NCBI GenBank assembly: GCA_001897535.1
Contig: MKTC01000007.1
Location: 62,001-126,000, forward strand
DNA length: 64,000 nucleotides
Source of the DNA: Bacteroidetes bacterium 37-13
GTDB taxonomy: Bacteria > Bacteroidota > Bacteroidia > Chitinophagales > LD1
Direction of reading: 5' to 3'
Made by a program: the position numbers and the translations under genes. The notes below the pieces were generated by a model that saw only the letters and a list, made by a program, of their open reading frames with translations, was not told where the DNA came from and ran no database searches. This document shows, piece by piece, positions 62,328 through 64,000 of this stretch. How positions within the stretch are numbered: position 1 is the first letter of the stretch; the number at the start of each line of letters is the position of its first letter.

Positions 62328-63500
62328 ATGAAAGATAAACTTTGGAGTAGCAATTTTATTATCGCGTGTTTAGCATATTTTCTTTTTTCATGCGCTTTTA
62401 ATCTTTTAATGCCAACCATTCCAATTTATTTGGCGCAAGAGATGAATGTGCCAGCTTCTAAAATTGGAATTGTACTTTCTTCTTATGCTTTAGCACTTTT
62501 GTTTGTTCGTCCTTTTTGTGGCTTTTTAGTGGATACTTATGCTCGAAAGCCATTATACTTAATTGGTATCACACTTTTTGTTGGGGCATTTATTGGTTAT
62601 TACTTTGCTGCCACCATTTTATTTTTTGTTTTACTGCGCTTTGTTCATGGTGCATTTTGGGGTTTGGCAACAGTTTCGGCAAATACGGTTGCCATTGATA
62701 TAATTCCTGCTTCGAGGCGCTCCGAAGGCATTGGTTATTTTGGTGTGAACTCAAATATTGCAATGGCAATTGCACCTTACATGGCAGTGAATATTTATGA
62801 CACTTATGGTTTTCATGTTTTAATTTCTTGTGCGTTACTCATGGGAATTTTATCTGTTTTAGTAGTTGCGTTGCTTAAAGTTCCCTTGCGTAGAAAACCT
62901 GAAAAAGTACAGCCAATTTCTTTCGATAGATTTATTTTGATAAAAGGTATTCCTATTTTAATCAATCAACTTTTTCTATCGTTTGGATGGGGAACTTTAG
63001 TTGCTTATGCAGTTTTATATGGCAAAGAAATTGGTATTCATAATTCGGGATTGTTTTTCTTGTTTTTGGCATTAGGTATTATTCTTTCACGAGTTACATC
63101 GGGAAAAATTGTAGATAAAGGTCATTTACACGTGGTGATGATGTTTGCGCTAATGCTTATTACCATTGGCTTTGTGTGTTTCGCTTTGCTGCATAGTATT
63201 TACTATTTCTGCTTTGCTGCATTTTTAATTGGTATTGGCTATGGAACCCTTTTTCCGGCACTGCAAACAATTTATATCAATATGGCACCCGCTTCAAAAC
63301 GGGGTACGGCTAACTCCACATATTTAACCGGTTTCGATTTGGGTATCGGAATCGGAATGTTGTTTGGTGCATACTTAGCCGATGGTTTCGGCTTTGCCAA
63401 TATGTATTTATTTACGGCTGCCGCCTGCTTTGTTTCCCTTTGGGTTTATTGGTTTAATTCCCGCAAAGTATTTGAGCGGAATAAGGTGGTAGCAATGTAA
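62328..63500 (+). CDS. Major facilitator superfamily transporter
   Basis: A 390-residue membrane protein with about twelve helices. The first half carries FVRPFCGFLVDTYARKPLYLIG, the loop 2-3 G-x-x-x-D-x-x-G-R-R-like MFS motif, and GAFWGLATVSANTVAID resembles the drug-exporter helix 5. The second half has RVTSGKIVDKGHLHVV. It probably exports a small molecule using protons; the substrate is unknown. It follows the MacA-like adaptor by 95 bases but has its own -7 box. It is convergent with the acyl-CoA dehydrogenase gene. Confidence 0.88.
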   Translation: MKDKLWSSNFIIACLAYFLFSCAFNLLMPTIPIYLAQEMNVPASKIGIVLSSYALALLFVRPFCGFLVDTYARKPLYLIGITLFVGAFIGYYFAATILFFVLLRFVHGAFWGLATVSANTVAIDIIPASRRSEGIGYFGVNSNIAMAIAPYMAVNIYDTYGFHVLISCALLMGILSVLVVALLKVPLRRKPEKVQPISFDRFILIKGIPILINQLFLSFGWGTLVAYAVLYGKEIGIHNSGLFFLFLALGIILSRVTSGKIVDKGHLHVVMMFALMLITIGFVCFALLHSIYYFCFAAFLIGIGYGTLFPALQTIYINMAPASKRGTANSTYLTGFDLGIGIGMLFGAYLADGFGFANMYLFTAAACFVSLWVYWFNSRKVFERNKVVAM

Positions 63501-63501
63501 T

Positions 63502-64000
63502 TTATACTAAGCCTAAAACCTTTGCAGCATCTAAGCTTGCTTCGTTCATTTTGTATTTTGCCCAATAGGTAAGCGCTTGCTGGTAGTTTTTGTTTTCAGG
63601 ATTTTGTTTTAGAAAATCTAACCAAAGTAAAGCAATAGTAGCTTCTGCAATATAAAAGGCAATATCTCTTGATGCGGCAACCAATTCCTCTTTGTTTTTT
63701 ATTTGCTGCATAAAGTTGAAAAGTACATTTAATTTCTGCTGAATCAGTTCTTTTTGCGCGCTCAATTCAGAAGCGGTGCAATCGTTTAATTGCTGCTTTA
63801 CAAAAGCCTGAAAAACTTCAAAGCCATTTTCTTTTTCGGCTGCGCGAAGCATGTCTAACGAAAGCACATTGGTTGTGCCTTCCCAAATACTTAGTGTTTG
63901 CACATTGCGAAGCATCACAGGCACTTGGCTATCTTCTAAATAACCAACGCCACCAAAAACTTCAATATGTTCCGATGCGTATTTTATAGATTCTTTTGCG
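63502..64000 (-). CDS. Acyl-CoA dehydrogenase (AidB-like), C-terminal part (partial)
   Basis: The frame is open to the window edge and ends at 63502. The visible 165 residues include EVFGGVGYLEDSQVP and LRNVQTLSIWEGTTNVLSLDMLRA, both typical of the AidB-like acyl-CoA dehydrogenase branch. The C-terminal helical extension is also characteristic. It would oxidise an acyl-CoA or a related thioester with FAD. The N-terminal half lies beyond the window, so the substrate class cannot be judged. It converges with the MFS gene with almost no gap. Confidence 0.88.
   Translation of the reverse strand, partial: AKESIKYASEHIEVFGGVGYLEDSQVPVMLRNVQTLSIWEGTTNVLSLDMLRAAEKENGFEVFQAFVKQQLNDCTASELSAQKELIQQKLNVLFNFMQQIKNKEELVAASRDIAFYIAEATIALLWLDFLKQNPENKNYQQALTYWAKYKMNEASLDAAKVLGLV

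Overview
The window reads as a chromosome segment of a free-living member of the Bacteroidota. The DNA is AT-rich. Several genes carry type IX secretion (T9SS) C-terminal tails, promoters fit the Bacteroidota consensus (TTTG, about 19-20 bases, TAnnTTTG), Shine-Dalgarno sites are weak or absent, and a DarA-type (dialkylresorcinol/flexirubin) enzyme is present. I would guess Chitinophagales or a related order, but the sequence does not prove it. No insertion sequences, prophage or CRISPR array were seen.

Layout. 1-10.9 kb: the end of an unknown gene, a metal-binding-domain/AraC regulator, the initiator tRNA on the minus strand, a NifU-like protein with pyrF, a TPR protein with a DarA-like protein and a histidine phosphatase, an NlpE/META lipoprotein, a secreted carboxypeptidase-regulatory-like protein, a soluble TPR histidine kinase, and thrA. 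11-15.3 kb: biotin carboxylase, then fumC and a DksA-like protein with a histone-H1-like tail on the minus strand. 15.4-21.9 kb: a tetR-tolC-adaptor-RND efflux operon ending in a strong terminator. 21.9-25.5 kb: a sodium/solute symporter, a DnaQ-like exonuclease and two tandem ArsR-type regulators.

25.6-32.6 kb is a divergent glycan locus. On the minus strand are a nucleotidyltransferase-PfkB kinase fusion (HldE activities in reversed order), a GmhA-like isomerase, an IMPase-type phosphatase and a glycosyltransferase. On the plus strand are an FkbM methyltransferase, a GT-B-like glycosyltransferase and a sugar-nucleotide epimerase. Together they suggest synthesis and transfer of an activated heptose-like sugar, with an IMPase-family enzyme where GmhB would normally act.

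32.7-44.9 kb: an O-methyltransferase-like enzyme, two T9SS cargo proteins, pruA, tyrS (with an altered HIGH motif), a sterol-desaturase-family enzyme, and a giant secreted protein of about 1,700 residues built on roughly 190-residue tandem repeats. 45-53.3 kb: mrdA-recO, a large unidentified membrane protein, and a minus-strand operon recN-nif3-zinc-ribbon. 53.4-58 kb: a penicillin-acylase-family protein and a two-gene type II restriction-modification system whose nuclease is a clear HincII homologue. 58-64 kb: clpP, a conserved unknown and acylphosphatase in one run, a second tolC-adaptor pair without its ABC or RND pump, an MFS transporter, and the 3' part of an acyl-CoA dehydrogenase.

Most of the window is ordinary housekeeping. 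The parts most worth following are the heptose-like locus, the HincII-type system, the repeat-built T9SS protein, the DksA/H1-like chimera and the TyrRS motif change. Homology calls come from motif recognition without database searches.
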